A DNA stretch of 64,000 nucleotides from assembly GCF_002979655.1 (NCBI RefSeq), contig NZ_PCPG01000007.1, forward strand, positions 1-64,000. The letters are read 5' to 3'. This stretch comes from Microbacterium sp. MYb45 (lineage in GTDB: Bacteria > Actinomycetota > Actinomycetes > Actinomycetales > Microbacteriaceae). A model generated the notes under the pieces. The model had not been told where the DNA came from. It saw only the letters and a program-made list of their open reading frames with translations, and searched no databases. Both the position numbers and the translations under genes were made by a program. Below, in pieces: positions 63,796 to 64,000 of the stretch (its first letter is position 1; the number at the start of each line of letters is the position of its first letter).

Positions 63796-64000
63796 TCAGA
63801 CCTTGGCCAGCCGGGCCGAGGCGTGCGAACGGAGCGGGGTGCCGAGGGCCGCGACATCCCATGCCCACAGCAGATGACCGTCGACCAGGCCGTACATGCG
63901 GGAGGAGGCGGTGTGCACCTTCGCACCGGCACTGCGGACCACGGCATCGGTGCCGATGTCGACGCGCGGTCCGTTGATCTCGCCTATGTAGAGCTCGAGT
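63796..64000 (-). CDS. Nitrobindin-like FABP-family protein (C-terminal part)
   Basis: The last 67 residues of a beta-barrel heme-binding protein of the FABP/nitrobindin family; the 5' end lies beyond the window. Recognisable features are ELYIGEINGPRVDI, ASSRMYGLVDGHLLWAWD and the C-terminal LRSHASARLAKV, whose His matches the heme-ligand position. Pairing with ygfZ is common in Actinobacteria. Confidence 0.85.
   Translation of the reverse strand, partial: LELYIGEINGPRVDIGTDAVVRSAGAKVHTASSRMYGLVDGHLLWAWDVAALGTPLRSHASARLAKV

Overview
The window is about 68% GC (my estimate) and reads as chromosome of a high-GC actinobacterium, most likely Microbacteriaceae and probably Microbacterium or a close relative. 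The evidence is: a CarD/IspDF/CysS/RlmB block, a SenX3-RegX3-PhoU-Gpm block, Lsr2, an XPB helicase pair, a CIRCE-controlled GroEL without GroES, a DUF7882 protein, and a corynebacterial-type C50 carotenoid cluster. I see no insertion sequence, prophage, CRISPR array or compositional island, so this is core chromosome with a few unusual genes.

Layout. 1-623: promoter and leader of an rRNA operon running off the left edge on the minus strand, then tRNA-Ala. 676-4528: SepX/GlpR, RimJ-like and GalU (minus) facing 5-FTHF cyclo-ligase, FmdB and MscL (plus). 4614-9223: a 1239-residue helicase-like protein with destroyed Walker motifs plus an overlapping 68-residue partner, then an alkyltransferase-like protein lacking the acceptor cysteine. 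9305-12678: ActP/DUF485 acetate transport, a divergent RamA-like regulator, Lsr2. 12704-21376: a MarR-family CrtR-like regulator divergent from idi-crtE-crtB-crtI-crtYe-crtYf-crtEb-mmpL. 21419-26847: tRNA-Arg, HNH protein, a possible 36-codon small gene, M23 peptidase, DtxR regulator with iron box, SerC, DUF3027, cold-shock protein.

26858-36633: XPB helicase with its partner, CPBP protease, an OmpR-type two-component system, an orphan WXG100 protein, GroEL, a VirR/LytR_C protein. 36723-46986: DUF3263, DUF2332, MsrB, nitroreductase, DMT exporter, SRAP protein, an ABC exporter with NarL-type two-component system, aldo/keto reductase, PPK2, DUF7882, tRNA-Thr. 47028-56400: a DsbA-like protein without its CxxC, an orphan MsiK-type ATPase, DUF4032, RlmB-CysS, fused IspDF, CarD, an LpqE-like lipoprotein. 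56460-64000: RegX3-SenX3, PhoU, Gpm, a methyltransferase, an amino-acid permease, YgfZ and the end of a nitrobindin-like gene.

Genes that work together: idi, crtE and the crt genes make an IPP-to-C50-carotenoid route, with IspDF supplying the MEP pathway upstream. SenX3/RegX3/PhoU form the phosphate-response module. The RamA-like regulator probably controls the adjacent acetate importer. A striking sequence-level pattern is the number of start codons with a TANNNT hexamer 6-8 bases upstream and no Shine-Dalgarno, the signature of leaderless transcripts. The best candidates for something undescribed are the pseudo-helicase/small-protein pair (4614-8532), the PVHR alkyltransferase homologue (8711-9223) and the small transcription unit at 22253-22411.
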